DNA of 64,000 bases, from positions 19,008,699 to 19,072,698 of the forward strand of contig OY754336.1 in the NCBI GenBank assembly GCA_963573305.1, read 5' to 3'. The notes beneath the pieces were generated by a model. It was not told where the DNA came from. It saw only the letters and a program-made list of their open reading frames with translations, and searched no databases. This document shows positions 23,820 to 36,150 of this stretch, in pieces (position 1 is the first letter of the stretch; each line of letters begins with the position of its first letter). The translations under genes and the position numbers were made by a program. The DNA is from Pyrrhosoma nymphula (Eukaryota; Arthropoda; Insecta; Odonata; Coenagrionidae).

Positions 23820-24460
23820 AACTGGCAATGTTAATTGAAGCCGGAGGGATGAGGGTTGGTGCATGGAGCGAGAACGATCAAAAATCATGTCTCGGGAGTC
23901 AACGGCGCGCGGATATTAGTTCTCTAGGACCGCAGTCGAGCAAACGCGCATGCGCCGGACGCATCCAGACACACGCTCGTCCGCAGAGTCGCAAACAAGG
24001 AACGCAATGACAGGAGGAGGCCTTCCCCAGTTCGTTCCTCGGCTGATCACATAACGGTCCCACCCTCGAAAAGTAAATAAAACGCACACAATTCCTCGCA
24101 AAAACCTTTCCTCCCGGAATGAAAACTAAAGAGGGATGACGACAATGGATGAAGAGTGATCGAGTGAGCAGCGTGGTCATGGGAGGAAAAAAAAGACGGC
24201 GCGGAAGCGCAAGAGCCGTGGATTCGGCCTCGGGACGGGCACGCCACGGCAGTTCACAAGGGGGGGGGGAGGAGGGGGCGTAGATTGGGGTGAAAGGGGG
24301 GACTGCAATCCCCGCCGGCGAGGCGAGAGGGGAAGAGGGGAAAGAGAGAGAAAGAGACACGGGGAGAAAGGAGGATGAGATGGAGAGGGGGTGGGGCGAC
24401 GGTGAAGGGGGTGGGGGAAGGGCGACCCTTTGGAATGAATTGGTAGAGGGGGAGAATAAA
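23820..24460. repeat. Purine-rich strand-asymmetric block with G runs
   Basis: From about 24180 the plus strand is almost entirely G and A, including a run of nine G near 24261. The minus-strand frames across it (23899-24360 and 24177-24569) are Pro/Ser/Leu-rich products of this composition. No gene is called. Confidence 0.6.
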
Positions 24461-24910
24461 GTTCATTCGCCCCAGGACTATAATGGTTACATGCACTAAT
24501 ACACTGGGGACACGGAGAAATATAATATATATAAAATGACGGGAACCAACAATATAAAAAATGCATCAAAACATTGGAAAAAATATATTATGCACCTACC
24601 ACCGAGTTCATAAAACATAAAAATATATGAATTAAATTCGAAAATACACGCCAACAAATATTCTTTACTGATACAGGCACATTTTTGATGAATTACACCA
24701 GACCCATAGCCATATCTATCGCTTCAATTTCTCCCTTCGAGCACTATTATTTCACCTCTATCAGAAGTAGGACCACTGCAAGTTTCTAGAAATTACGGCA
24801 GCTGAAATATTATTTGGAAACTCCAAATTATATATTAAAGGATTTTATCTCTATTTTCGTGGAATTTGAATGAAATTAACTTGTTCTAGGGTAACTGCGT
24901 GGTATATCAT

Positions 24911-25441
24911 TGTAATTTTTAAATAATTTGATTTTTAACAAAACCACTTTTTCATTTAATAACATAAACGACCCAGGTTTCGATGAGTAATCATTATCAT
25001 CAGGCTTTTGTATTTATGTTTCATGTAAGTGCTTATAAAAATAAAAATGAGAGAAAAAGTAATTTTGCTAAGCACTTGATATGTTACAACCACCAGAGTG
25101 ATTTTGAATTGCAGTTTTTAAAATTTTGCAATGACCAACGGGAACTGGACTCACGAGAAAAGCTAGAGATTTTGAAATTTATGAATGACCCAGACATAAC
25201 CCTCATCAATGAGTACATGTACCCATCCTTCTCCCCTATTCTGGCCTCCGTTTCGAACAACCTCATCTCCTCTCCTCTTGTACCCCCTTAATAAGACGTC
25301 ACATAACTACGACTACCATAGTTACACAAACAAAATATAAACGCCTGATGATGATAATTACTCATCGAAACCCGGGCCGTGTATGTTATCAAATGAAAAA
25401 AAGTGGTTTTGTAAGAGTCTAATTATTTAAAAATTGGAATT
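24911..25441 (+). mobile_element. Miniature Penelope-like element with inverted arms
   Basis: The outer 110-120 bases form an imperfect inverted repeat. The left arm (about 24911-25022) contains GGTTTCGATGAGTAAT; the right arm (about 25320-25441) contains the complement with GAAACCCGGG. Between them an open frame (24983-25291) encodes about 100 residues. Its middle (KSNFAKHLICYNH, EKLEILKFMNDPDITLINEY) resembles the C-terminal GIY-YIG nuclease tail of Penelope-like proteins. The reverse transcriptase is absent, so this is a severely truncated copy. The right arm also carries CTGATGA (25345-25351) and GAAAC (25367-25371), the conserved letters of a hammerhead core, although stem II pairs poorly. 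Inverted terminal repeats are one known arrangement for this class. Confidence 0.6.
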
Positions 25442-25689
25442 TGAATATTTTCAAAATTAAAAATGTTTATTTCCATGCGAATTTTTATGAGTCTTGTGCA
25501 GTCTTGGTTATGACCCTTAGTCATTGAAAGTGCCATCGGTCGTGGAATCGGAAAAATAGGGTGGAAATACCAATTTTATGCAACTGCAAATTCAGGAAAT
25601 CTATCCAACAGTGTTAGTGTGGAATGCACTGAAGTTCTGATTTGGCCAAAACATTTCATCCGTTGTGAGGTACTTCAAGTACTCGCTTT

Positions 25690-26650
25690 AAGCTTGGCCA
25701 ATATGAGAGAGAAGGAAGGATGGAGGAGGAAGGGAGAAAGAGGGAGGGGTGGGAGAGGTGAGAGGTGGCGAGAGGGAAATGCAGGGGAATGCAAGAGGAC
25801 AGAGACAGAAGAGATTGACCAACTAGCCGGGGGAAGCTTCAGAAATGCATTGGACAGGGGACAGAGTGGGAAAGGGGGCAGAGTCGGGTGGCGAATTGGT
25901 CGAGGGGGGAGGGGTCAAAACGGACGGGCAGGGGGAGATATGATGATGTGCGGGGGGGGGTATGGAAGGGGTTGGAGCGGGAGGGATGGTCCCGCACCAA
26001 ATGACCTCAACTGCCCGAGGTTCATCGGAGCGGCGGCGGCATCCCCAACGAGTCCGATCCGCTCTCCCCCTGCTCCCGTCCGCCGCCGCTAACAACCACC
26101 CCTGCTCACCTACCCCCTTCTCTTTCTCATCTAAAAATCCTCCATTGCCATCCCCTCCCCCCTGGGGGGGACCCACCCACAGCGAATGAGAGACCACATC
26201 CGTAGTCGGGCCACAACGGCGGTCCGTTGTGTTTTTTCCCCTCAAATTTGCTTTTTCACCCCAAAATTCCCTTTGACCCGTCACACCGCGCCACCCTCTG
26301 CTCTCGGCGTTGGCATAACTCACCCCTTGCCCCGCTCCACACTCTCCCATCATCCGTTTCATCCCATCCCGTGCCCATCATCTCCCTCCGTGCCAAAGAC
26401 CCGCGCCGCAAAGGCCCACGCCGTCTGAGAGCGCAGGGCCCATGCCAAATGAATCGTTCCCCCCCTACGCCCCTGGCAGACCCCCACAGCTCCCTCAATA
26501 CGCACTTCCAGCTACGTTATCCGAACCACCCCGTCCCAGCCCGGCCCACCGTCACCTCAGCCTCACGTCGCGTCAACATCCTCCTCCAGGAGGAATTCTC
26601 CCCCCTCCCAGATTGTCAAAGCGAAGGTCTCCAGCTTGGTTTTGTGGATC
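25690..26650. repeat. Purine-rich block switching to pyrimidine-rich block
   Basis: 25710-25990 is G/A rich (GGGAGGGG, GGGGGGGG). After a GC-balanced junction near 26000-26060 the same strand becomes C/T rich to about 26600. Both strands carry long frames here (25619-26092, 25823-26362, 26227-26670), all low complexity and overlapping in several frames, so none is accepted as a gene. Confidence 0.6.
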
Positions 26651-29139
26651 TCATGTACCTCACTCAATAAATTAGCACTCTATATTTTCCACTTCCGACC
26701 ATGGTTTTGAAAGTAACTATCATTGTCTAAATATTGGCTAAAAATTAAATTTAAGAAATAAATAAAAATTTGAAATAGGTTTGCAATATTGAATAAACTC
26801 ATAATTTTTTTCCAAGTTTTGATATAATTAATCATATGTACTGCTATTCGGGGATTTTAACAGTTATTTCTATGTATTACAATATGTATTGTCATAACAC
26901 AAAAATCTGTATTCACTTGTCTTAAATTGTTTGAAGTTCAAGCAAATAAGATATAAATTATAATACTAATTGCTTTTATACTTTTATTACAATTATATAA
27001 TGTGCTAAGTGACAAACTTTTGTATTCCCTAAAACTGTATAATGCTTTACATCTTTGGAAAATTGATGCCAACATTTACATGTTTCGAATTTTGTTTACT
27101 ATTGTTAATCCTAAGCAATAGCACTCGTTTCTATTCTATTTTTGTTGGTCAAATATAATTATGTGCTAAATAACACGCACTTTTCATTCCCCTCCATTTG
27201 TAAACCATATTTTCATCTCTGAAGAATTGATACCAATATTAGGATGTTTTGTATTTTGTTTAATATTGTATTTCTTATCGGAACTAAGATATGTTGATAT
27301 GTAAAATCTTTCTCCATAGGAGTAAATGCACCTAGGAAAATAAACCTTTTATATATTCTATATTTTTCTATTGTCATGTTTGCTATCCCTGCATATTTCC
27401 CCTATATCAATAACCATGTCCAAGTTTGCCATTACGTGACAACTCTCTCTTTGTGATTTGGCCTCTCCCCCCACCCACCATTCACTTTGAAAAACAAACT
27501 TCCGCACCCCACTAATCAATATGAGCTGAAGCATATCAGAACTATACAAAACTATTAAATGTATGTAACATGGCAATGGCAGTTGCTGCCGAAACGATGA
27601 TCTGAAATAAAAGTGTGGAAAATACAATTCCCCATTCTGCTCTGCCCATATCAGTATTACGAGTATAGGCCCATTAAACTGCCGAATAGCCTAGTTGAAA
27701 ATCATCTATCCATGCCCTACCACATTTTTCCCTCTCTCTCCCTCCCTTCCCTAGTTGGAGGATTCTAGGAACTTTCCAGTGAGTTTTAATATACTGGGGT
27801 GCCATCGAGGAGATTTTCGCGAAGTCAAAATTATGTAATTTTGGTTTATCAACTGTTGTCATATCGAAGTGGGCTTCCACTCTTTTCGGACATAATTATT
27901 AGCACAAAACAATAGAATATAGCAATCATTTTATTGAAAATTCAGTTAGAAATTTAAAAAATAAACGTCCTTTATACACCAATTCACCTTTGCCACGCTG
28001 AAAATATCATTAAAACATCGTAGACGGCAACATTTTTCCTCATATTTTTGCATCAAAAAACAGAATCCTTCAGAGCATTTGTGAATTGAATTACATGGCC
28101 GCAATAAAATAAATATGAATCACTGGGAATTTTCATTCAAAACGTTGAAGTTAGGGCAGATAGGACACGTCAGTGCACACGAACGGCAATGAATGGAAAA
28201 AGGAAGCAAAAGAAACGTTCGTAAATATGTGCGATATTTACCTAATACTAATTACATAATTAACATTATCTTTGTAGGACGCTTTTACTGAAGATCAACA
28301 CAAAACCAGCAGTCGCGGATGTGGTCTTCGAATTTCTTTTATTGCCTAGTGCACATCAACAGTCCTCCCAATCTGTTATAAAGTAGATTGAGCGAGATAT
28401 TTCCCTAGCCATAATGGAGACCATATTTTACATTTACTTTTTAATTTCATCGTTTGTAAGAAGTATGAAGTATTTTGTATTGATCTAGGGTTGCAAAAAT
28501 ATAGATAAATATGTCAAAAATTTTCATTAATTAAATAAAAATATCTACATAAATATCTAATTTGGCTCATTTTTTCACGGCGTACGGCGGAAACGCCTTC
28601 ACAACAGGTTTATTTTCTCTGTAAAAACATTACTGCAGTAATTCATTATTTCTTTATGAATAGTGGAAAAAACATACAAAATACACACCAATAGTTTTTT
28701 GACCAAATCTAGGTGTCAGAAATTACTAGTTTTTATTCCATATTTTCCCTCTGAAGCGCACAGTCGTTATCTATTCCATGCAAAACAGCATAAATGTTTA
28801 GGTAAATGGCTCTAAAAGTAGATCGGAGGGGGGTTTATATTTTGATATCATCGGAAAGATGAGTATTTTCTTTAAAATGAGGTCAAATTCATCAAATTCT
28901 AGATGAAGTGATATTTCGCTGAAACTACCTTTAAGTGTCCAGCCCAATTGTGCGCAGGGCCGAAAACGAATGCTAAGCAAGTGCTCTGTTATGTAGCGAA
29001 GACAGCAGTGTACCAGAGCAAATGGAAAGCCATCATAATTAAACAGTTAAATACAAGTTCAGGGTAATATTTCACCGGGAATCGAGTGGTTAAAGTTTAT
29101 TTGAAACCCATTTTGATTTCAGTATTTTGGTCAATTGAG
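26651..29139. other. AT-rich unassigned stretch
   Basis: A long AT-rich stretch. The minus-strand frame 27358-27627 and its neighbours show no domain. Confidence 0.5.
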
Positions 29140-29524
29140 TAGGCGTTGCCTTTCCACCCCGTAATCACTCGTCCTATTCCCGTCACGCTCCCGCATCGTG
29201 AATGCATGAGACGAGCAGCACCCTCTGTGGCGCCTTCGCTGTTACTCAAACCTGTCGGGACTTTCGCTCACCCTTTGCATATTCCCTTCTCACCTCGCTT
29301 CTCAGGGAGCTTCGGTGGAGTTCCCGCACCTTCATCGCCGTCTCGTTGCCACCATCCGTCCGCTTCGCTCAGCCCAAGAAGCTCTCAAATGCACGGCGCG
29401 ATAAGGAGGCTCCTCCCTTACTGTGCGAGGAGATGAGAGCGAAAAGGCAATAATATGCGAAAGGCGGTTTTCCGCCCGTTAAGTACACGACCTCCTCCAA
29501 CGATATCCCCACCAACTCCACCGA
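29140..29524. other. GC-balanced unassigned stretch
   Basis: More CpG and higher complexity than the flanks, with overlapping frames (29146-29436 and 29202-29453) that look like no known protein. Confidence 0.3.
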
Positions 29525-29740
29525 AGGGATCGAACTGTCTAGTCCGCTGGCCTCCCAGAGGGCTCGGGTTTGCATTCCGGCATGAACGGAGTATTTATAG
29601 CAGAGTCTCGATCCCTCATTTGGTGACAAGTGGAGAGAAATTTCAGTGTAGTGCTTCGTCCGCCGATAATCTGAGGACCGCGCCTCAGGAGGGGCTTGAG
29701 CCAAGATTAGGCTTAATCCGACGCCAGGTTTGTTTCCAAC
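29525..29740 (+). repeat. tRNA-derived SINE-like sequence
   Basis: TCCGCTGGCCTCCCAGAG followed by GGGCTCGGGTTTGCATTCCGG (about 29550-29580) resembles the anticodon-arm and B-box portion of a tRNA-derived SINE; the pol III B-box consensus is GGTTCGANTCC. A GC-balanced body to about 29740 follows. The A box is not clear. A longer minus-strand frame (29369-29884) runs through it and is probably fortuitous. Confidence 0.4.
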
Positions 29741-29969
29741 CTCTCTCCAATACCCATGCAATCCTCTCCTTATTAACTTTCCGTTATTTGAATCGGTTGC
29801 ATTCCGAAATAGCCAACCAACCTTCACCGAAACCTGTTTGTTTATTTTTTGTTGATATACTACTCTGACGGGGTAATAAGTCAAGGCTTAAAATACATTA
29901 ATGTGATTTTTGTTGGTATTTTGTAAACGTATTAAGGACCACAGAAAACTTGAACTGGTGATGCTCCTA

Positions 29970-30540
29970 ATGCATATTGCTCACGGTGAAATTTTCCATA
30001 AAAGAGTTTTATAAAAAATTTGATTGAAAGTTTTATGAATCGTACGTAAAACGTACTTGCTTGCTCACGGTAAAACTATTCGAAGAACAGCAATGTCCTG
30101 CCATCTATGAGACGCTTTGCGAACACGTGAAGTGATAAATGCACTCTCTTTTGGATGACTGTTAGGTTAATAACTATATACGTATTGTTTATTTACTTAC
30201 TTTCAGATCACACTCAACGGTGCTAAGGCTCTTCTTAAAGCATTTTTCTAACAACAAGAAGGATACTGCCTCAACGTTCCATGAACTGCCACCCATGTCT
30301 GTTTACGTTTTCCTTGTTAGGCTTCCCATGGATACGAGATTATAATCAACGCGATGAGCGGAACGTCTCATTGGTCGTTGCATAAAACGGTTTTATGGAA
30401 ATAGAACCTGTCCTATTCCGTAAAAAGTTTTATAGAACAAGATTTTATAAAACTGTTTTATCGTTAGCAAGCTCATTTTTATAAAGTTAATCGATTTTAT
30501 AAAACATTTTACCGAAACTTTTACCGTGAGCAACAGGCAT
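29970..30540. mobile_element. MITE-like inverted-repeat element (571 bp)
   Basis: The left end reads ATGCATATTGCTCACGGTGA. The right end, reverse complemented, reads ATGCCTGTTGCTCACGGTAA, so the two ends are clear inverted repeats. Inside, variants of TTTTATAAAA and AAGTTTTAT recur many times, and the terminal TTGCTCACGGTAAAA motif appears again at about 30060. There is no coding capacity. I could not define a target-site duplication, so the superfamily is unknown. Confidence 0.6.
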
Positions 30541-33500
30541 AAACCATGGATGAATAAAATAAGTCAATTAAGCACCGCTTTGTCGAGATGTTGTGGGATG
30601 TTTACTCTGTTGAACGCACGCGTAAATTTAGCATAAGTTTAAAAATGACATTCATGTTTCCGATATTTTTTACGCATTAGTAAATTAAAGTGGATGTAAC
30701 TCGTATAAAATAACCGTCCCTTGTAAGCCAAGATAACTACACAAAAAATATGACACCGCGGCCTCCATTTCGTTCCTCTCTCTGTTCCACGGCAGCGCTC
30801 AGTGCAGTTACTACTTCTGCATAGTATATATGCTCAAAACGCGTCCCTCCGTTCTCACTTCATGGGCGCTTCATTAATGCTTTTAAATCTTCATGATCTT
30901 CTTCTACGGCGCCGAAACTCGCGATAGTGGAGTAAGAAGAAGGCGCTCCCATCTACCCGAGAGAAATGATAAATCTCCTCGCGTCGGAGGCTGCAGAGCT
31001 GAAAGAGTTCTGGGAACTGAATGTAGAGCTAGCAAGTGGCCCGTTCTCTTATTTTAGGCGCCAAGCTATTCCGTGGAAAATTTATTTTCTCGAGAACATC
31101 TCAGCCTAAGTTACTTCTTGGTGAAATTTCCAATATTAGTTTTAGAATGTGACTTTTTAAAGTTCTTTCTTGAAAAATAAAAGATACCAATTGAATGGGA
31201 TTCAATATTTCACAAACCACGGAGTTACTAAATTTCCGCCCGAATCTGACACAGTTCTAAGCGTAATTTAAGTAAAATTACATCCAGGGTACTAGATATG
31301 ATTATTTCATTTCCGCACATTTTGGTTTGATATATACTACGAATGGAACTCCATAGTCGTATTGAAATGCGTTTGTTATATGCAACAAGAGAATCCAACG
31401 AGGGGACAATCAGTCGTATCGGTGGGATCGCGTAAAATGCCTTGAAAAGCATGATGTTCATTCATGAAGTGAGATTTCTTGTTTCCATTACTGCAACACT
31501 TGTTACATGATCACTTGTTGCATTATCATAAAATCGATCATGTGGTCAATTTCTCTACTTTTAACTTCCACGATTATGGTTTTAAATGGTTCAACTTGAG
31601 TAAAAACGCCTCTGGAATATTCAATTAAAATGCCGGAAAAGTTATAAAACCCAGTCTTTTTTCCATTAGTAGGGAATTACACTAAAAAAATCAAGAAAAT
31701 GTGAAGCACAAAGTGAAACATGACAAAATAACAAAATTCACACAAATTTACTGCTTCAATATTTTATCACCTAAAATAAAACAAAACATCAGAGCCCACT
31801 CAGGTCACATTATACTAAGAGGTAGAGAAAACTCGACTCGAGACTGAACAGCAGGTTATCGACGCGTTTGGGAAGCAGAGCGTGTCCATCGAATAGAACG
31901 TCACGTTTTGTGCCCGACCGTGGACTTTCGTCCAATATCCCTCAAACCCTACGCACATTTTTTTCCCCACCCGGTCGCTCAAAAATCTCAATAATGCTCT
32001 GAGTAATTAACGTCAGCCAGCGATCAGTCCCTTTCCCCCCACCAAGGGACTACGGGGAACCCTTGGCAAATATGACAGCACCCTATAGTCAGACCGGCGA
32101 CATCCGTGGCAGCATTCCGTGCTATGTCCATTTCACCATAAACGATGAACAGGCAGTAAAAACAGAAGGGGATAAAGTGGGACAATATATTCATCCGTTT
32201 ATAACGCATGGAATCGGGAACATTTCAAAATCGCGCTCGGAATACGACCCAAGTTTTAACGTGGCCTTAACCCGTGAGCAAACTTCCAGACTACATCACC
32301 GGGCGGCGGTGTGTTTACTAGGAGGGGAAGCTGGCTCGCCGGAGACATCATGAGTAAAATCCTCAGACTGGAGGGATACAGCGGGCGAGATAGAGGGAGG
32401 ACACGGCACAAAGGATCGTTCTCTTGCTCTCCACTCGGGAATGAGGGGAGAGAATTTAATCATGGAGATGGCCATAACACTCTCAACGGGTGGAAGCAGT
32501 CAAGTCAGTCCACATCTACAGTCTCGTCCGAAACCCTCCCCCCTTCCGTTCTCCAGTTTGAAGCGATGGCCTGGCGGACGTTTTTAGACGCTTCGGCACA
32601 CTCGTCTCGCAGCCGCACATATATATATATATATGTATACATATCTCACATAAACATATGACATGGATGGCACACATGCACTCGCTCTCAATCACTCGAC
32701 CCGAAATCCACGCTGAGACGGCAAGCACAAGTGTGCGGCTCTCATGTCACATCTTGCTTCCTCTCTGGATCTTGGATGGGGTCACTCCCAGTGACTTGTG
32801 ATGATTGGGTTTCAGAGCAGCTAAACCTAATTTCACCCTTCGGTGGTCCGACGTGGAGAAGGGTCCGGCGATCAATGGTGGTATCAATGTCATGGGGATG
32901 CGAAATCTATTTTCGTGCGGCAAAAATCCTTCTTGAGCCGTGGTTGAGTCCGCTGGGCCAAAGATGACAGAGTTAAGGTAACGTGTTTGTGGCTGTGGCA
33001 GTTTTGCTGGAATCATAAAGACGAACCCGATATTTTTCAGCTATGTTGAATATGTAGAAATTACAAACTTCCACAAAGTCACACCTGAAACTGTTTTGTT
33101 AAATTAAGAAATCTAAGAATGAATTTTCTACGCGTGCAGTAGCTGTCATTATAGACTTCAGCCAACTGGACGACGCCAATATCTTATACGTCTTGGAAAA
33201 CGCCTTTCTCAAGCATATATTTTCGCTGCAGCTGAAGGTTAAATTTATTCTCGCCAAACACTAGAATAGAACCTCATGTGAAGAACGACCAACTCTTAAG
33301 CAGATTGGATGAGGATAAACATAACGCATACAAAACAATATTCGTCACCGCAGATAATGGCTTATTTAGAAATAAAAAAATAGCTTTTAACATGGAATGA
33401 AGAAATAGCTTACTTATGTTATTGTGTCAACACCAATTTTGTTGTATTACATTATCTTGGCACCTTTACCAATGGAGTGAAGTCATCACAGCACTTAGAG

Positions 33501-34419
33501 TAAATGAAGAGGCACATAGAGTGAATAGAGAGGCAAACGAAAGGTTGGCATTTCAAAAGTCGTACGCATTACATACACACAATCGTAATAAATTATTCCC
33601 ATTCAGGCTGTTAAAATACTCATTCGTTATTTAGCTCAATAAAGATTTTTTACGTAATAAGTGTATTCTCTGTTCTCGTGGCGAATCACAATGAATCACG
33701 TGTTGTCTTTAAAACAAGAAAGATGAGAGCTAAAAGTTAAATATCCACTATTTCCGGATTTCGAAAAAGAAGGAATGTTGGTCAAAATATACTTGTGAAA
33801 TGCTGCTCTGCTAAAATGGTGCACATGCGAAAATGTCAACTATCAAGCAAAAATGTATTTGCTGACTTTGTTTAACTGTATTCTTACATTAAAAATTAGT
33901 TTTCCATGAGTTTTTGTTTAGACCCGATATGAGAGAAAACTGTGCCTAAACTACTTTTACATCTACTGTTGGAAAAAATTGAAAATTGCAAAAGAAAAAT
34001 TAATCCAGCAGACTATGTTTTTAGGTTTGACTCATTCTATTAACACGGGCAAACTCATCTTTAATCATGCGATATGGATCAAATTTTAATTTCAATTTGG
34101 ATGATACATTTTATTTACAGCAAATAAGTATGTCAAAATGCATAAAGTTAAATTCCAGTGACTATCAGACTTTACTCCAATCCTGATCTTCTCAAATGAG
34201 TCAGCAGTGACGTACGGAAAGTTGCCTAAAATACTCACGAGCATTCAAGTAAACTCATGAGTCCTCTGCGTAAATCAATGTAGCAGAATACATCTGCATA
34301 TTAAAACATTCATGGTGATCAATCACAGGGATGGATCATTCTAGTACTACGCTACGAAACAGTAAAAAAAAGAATAGGGCGGCATTGATTTGAAAATATT
34401 GGAGTCAAATTTCGTGAGT
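30541..34419. other. Unassigned stretch
   Basis: Mixed AT-rich DNA. 31850-32960 is more balanced in composition and holds several overlapping short frames, none recognisable. A short (TA)n microsatellite lies at about 32617-32640. Confidence 0.45.
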
Positions 34420-36150
34420 TCAAGCGTGACGCTGAAGTCTGTGGCCGTTATTGATAGGGTGGAAATGGACGGATGGTGGGAAGTGGAAGGGGGGACGTTT
34501 TCGGGGAAGGAGGAGAAAGGGAATTCCCACGCGCCCGCAATATTTCCACGAAGAATCGCATTATAGATAAAAAGGAGAGGGAATCCAATTTGGTAGTAAA
34601 TCATGAGCGACAGCTTATCATTCCGCCTTTTACTACGCATCCAGCCCTCAAATCTCTACCTCCCGCCCCTTGAATGCCCGGGGAACAACGACGGGAACAA
34701 AACAAGTAATTCGTCAGACGGAAGTCGACAAGGCGGGAGGGAGTGGTCGGTGGCCTATGGGGAGAGTCATCGGAAGATAACGTGGATTGAGACTGTGAAG
34801 GGAGTGAGACGGGAAGAGATGCTGCGAGGTGGGAGACGGCGAGTGCCGGTCAGTGGGAATTAAGGGAGTGAGCCGCATGGGGAACAAAAGAGAAAGAAGA
34901 AGAATACTCAAGTGATGGGACGGAGGTGGATGCAAAGATAAGGCGGCGATGACGCCCCGAGATAAGGAGAAGACGTCGTCGCACGCGGGCCGCGTAAATG
35001 GACGCCGTCGTTCTCACCAGTGCCGGCTAGTGGATGGGGTGGAAATCGTTGTGGCCGTTTGATTACACGAGGGAGGATGCGGCACTTGAGCGTTTGTTGT
35101 CACCGACGATGGGTAGGGTTTTCTCGGTGGGCGTGGGGTCATGTCCGAGGGTGGAACGGTCGGTTACAGCGGGGGATGGGTGGGAAGGGGGAAGAGGGGT
35201 AAGTGTGGGAAAACCTTGAATGGGACGAGGGTGCATTCGGAAGGAATGAAAGAGGGGGAGAAGAAACGGAATGATTGAGCAAGGAGTTACGGATGGAAAT
35301 TCGTGTGGGGGTGTAGTGGAGGGGGTCGTCGCGCCACTATATACGAGTAGGGTAGCGGGTGGCTGAGCAGGGGAGAGCGGGGGGGAGGATGGCGTTAGAC
35401 GCGCATATCGTTGTTAGGGGCAGAGAGGACAGATGCGGGGCAAGGGGGAGGTTTCTGGGCGATTGGGCGACGGGATGTTGGTGGTGGTCCAGGGGACGAG
35501 GGAGCGACGCGAAAGGGGAGTGAGGTTGATTGATTATACGCTTTATTTGTCCGTCCCCCAGCTCACCAGTGTGCCAGGGAGGGAGATGGGATTGGCCCAC
35601 CGCGTTAAGGAGTCATGGGCGGCCGAATTGGGCTCTCCTCCTGGTTGAATTCCTAGCGGGGCGGGATGCGTGATGGGCCACCTCGCGTATAGGGGGGTGT
35701 GGGGGGGAAGGGGAGAGAGTGTGAGGGCAGCGGTATAGAGGACGACCTCATCAAGAGAACCCCCCCAACCTCCCGCATCACCCACGACGCCGTTCCGACC
35801 AAACCTTTTCCTATTAGTGACTGCAACCTCCCGGCTCTTATTAAACATAGATATATATTAATTGCGCGCGAAATACAGAAGAACTAGTCATTCTTCTCCC
35901 CTTTCCCTCCACGGGTATACCATCCTCATTTTGACGTCGGGTAACGAACGAGGAGGGGAGGCTGAATAATTGAAGGAGGTCCGGGATTTGTGTGGAGGGG
36001 ACTAAAGAAGAATAGGAGACGGAGAAGACGACGAATGTGTTTGTGGATGAGTCTGTTGGAAAGGAGGACGAGTCTATGGGTGGTGGGGAGGGGGGGAATA
36101 GGGAGGACTAAAGGGATGTGTTTAGGACGAGTACGTTTTAGGGGCCATTA
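34420..36150. repeat. Long G/A-rich strand-asymmetric block
   Basis: Most of the plus strand here is purine rich (GGGAGG, GGTGGG repeats), with short complex interruptions such as 34570-34690 and 35750-35880. The many frames on both strands follow from this composition. Confidence 0.5.
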
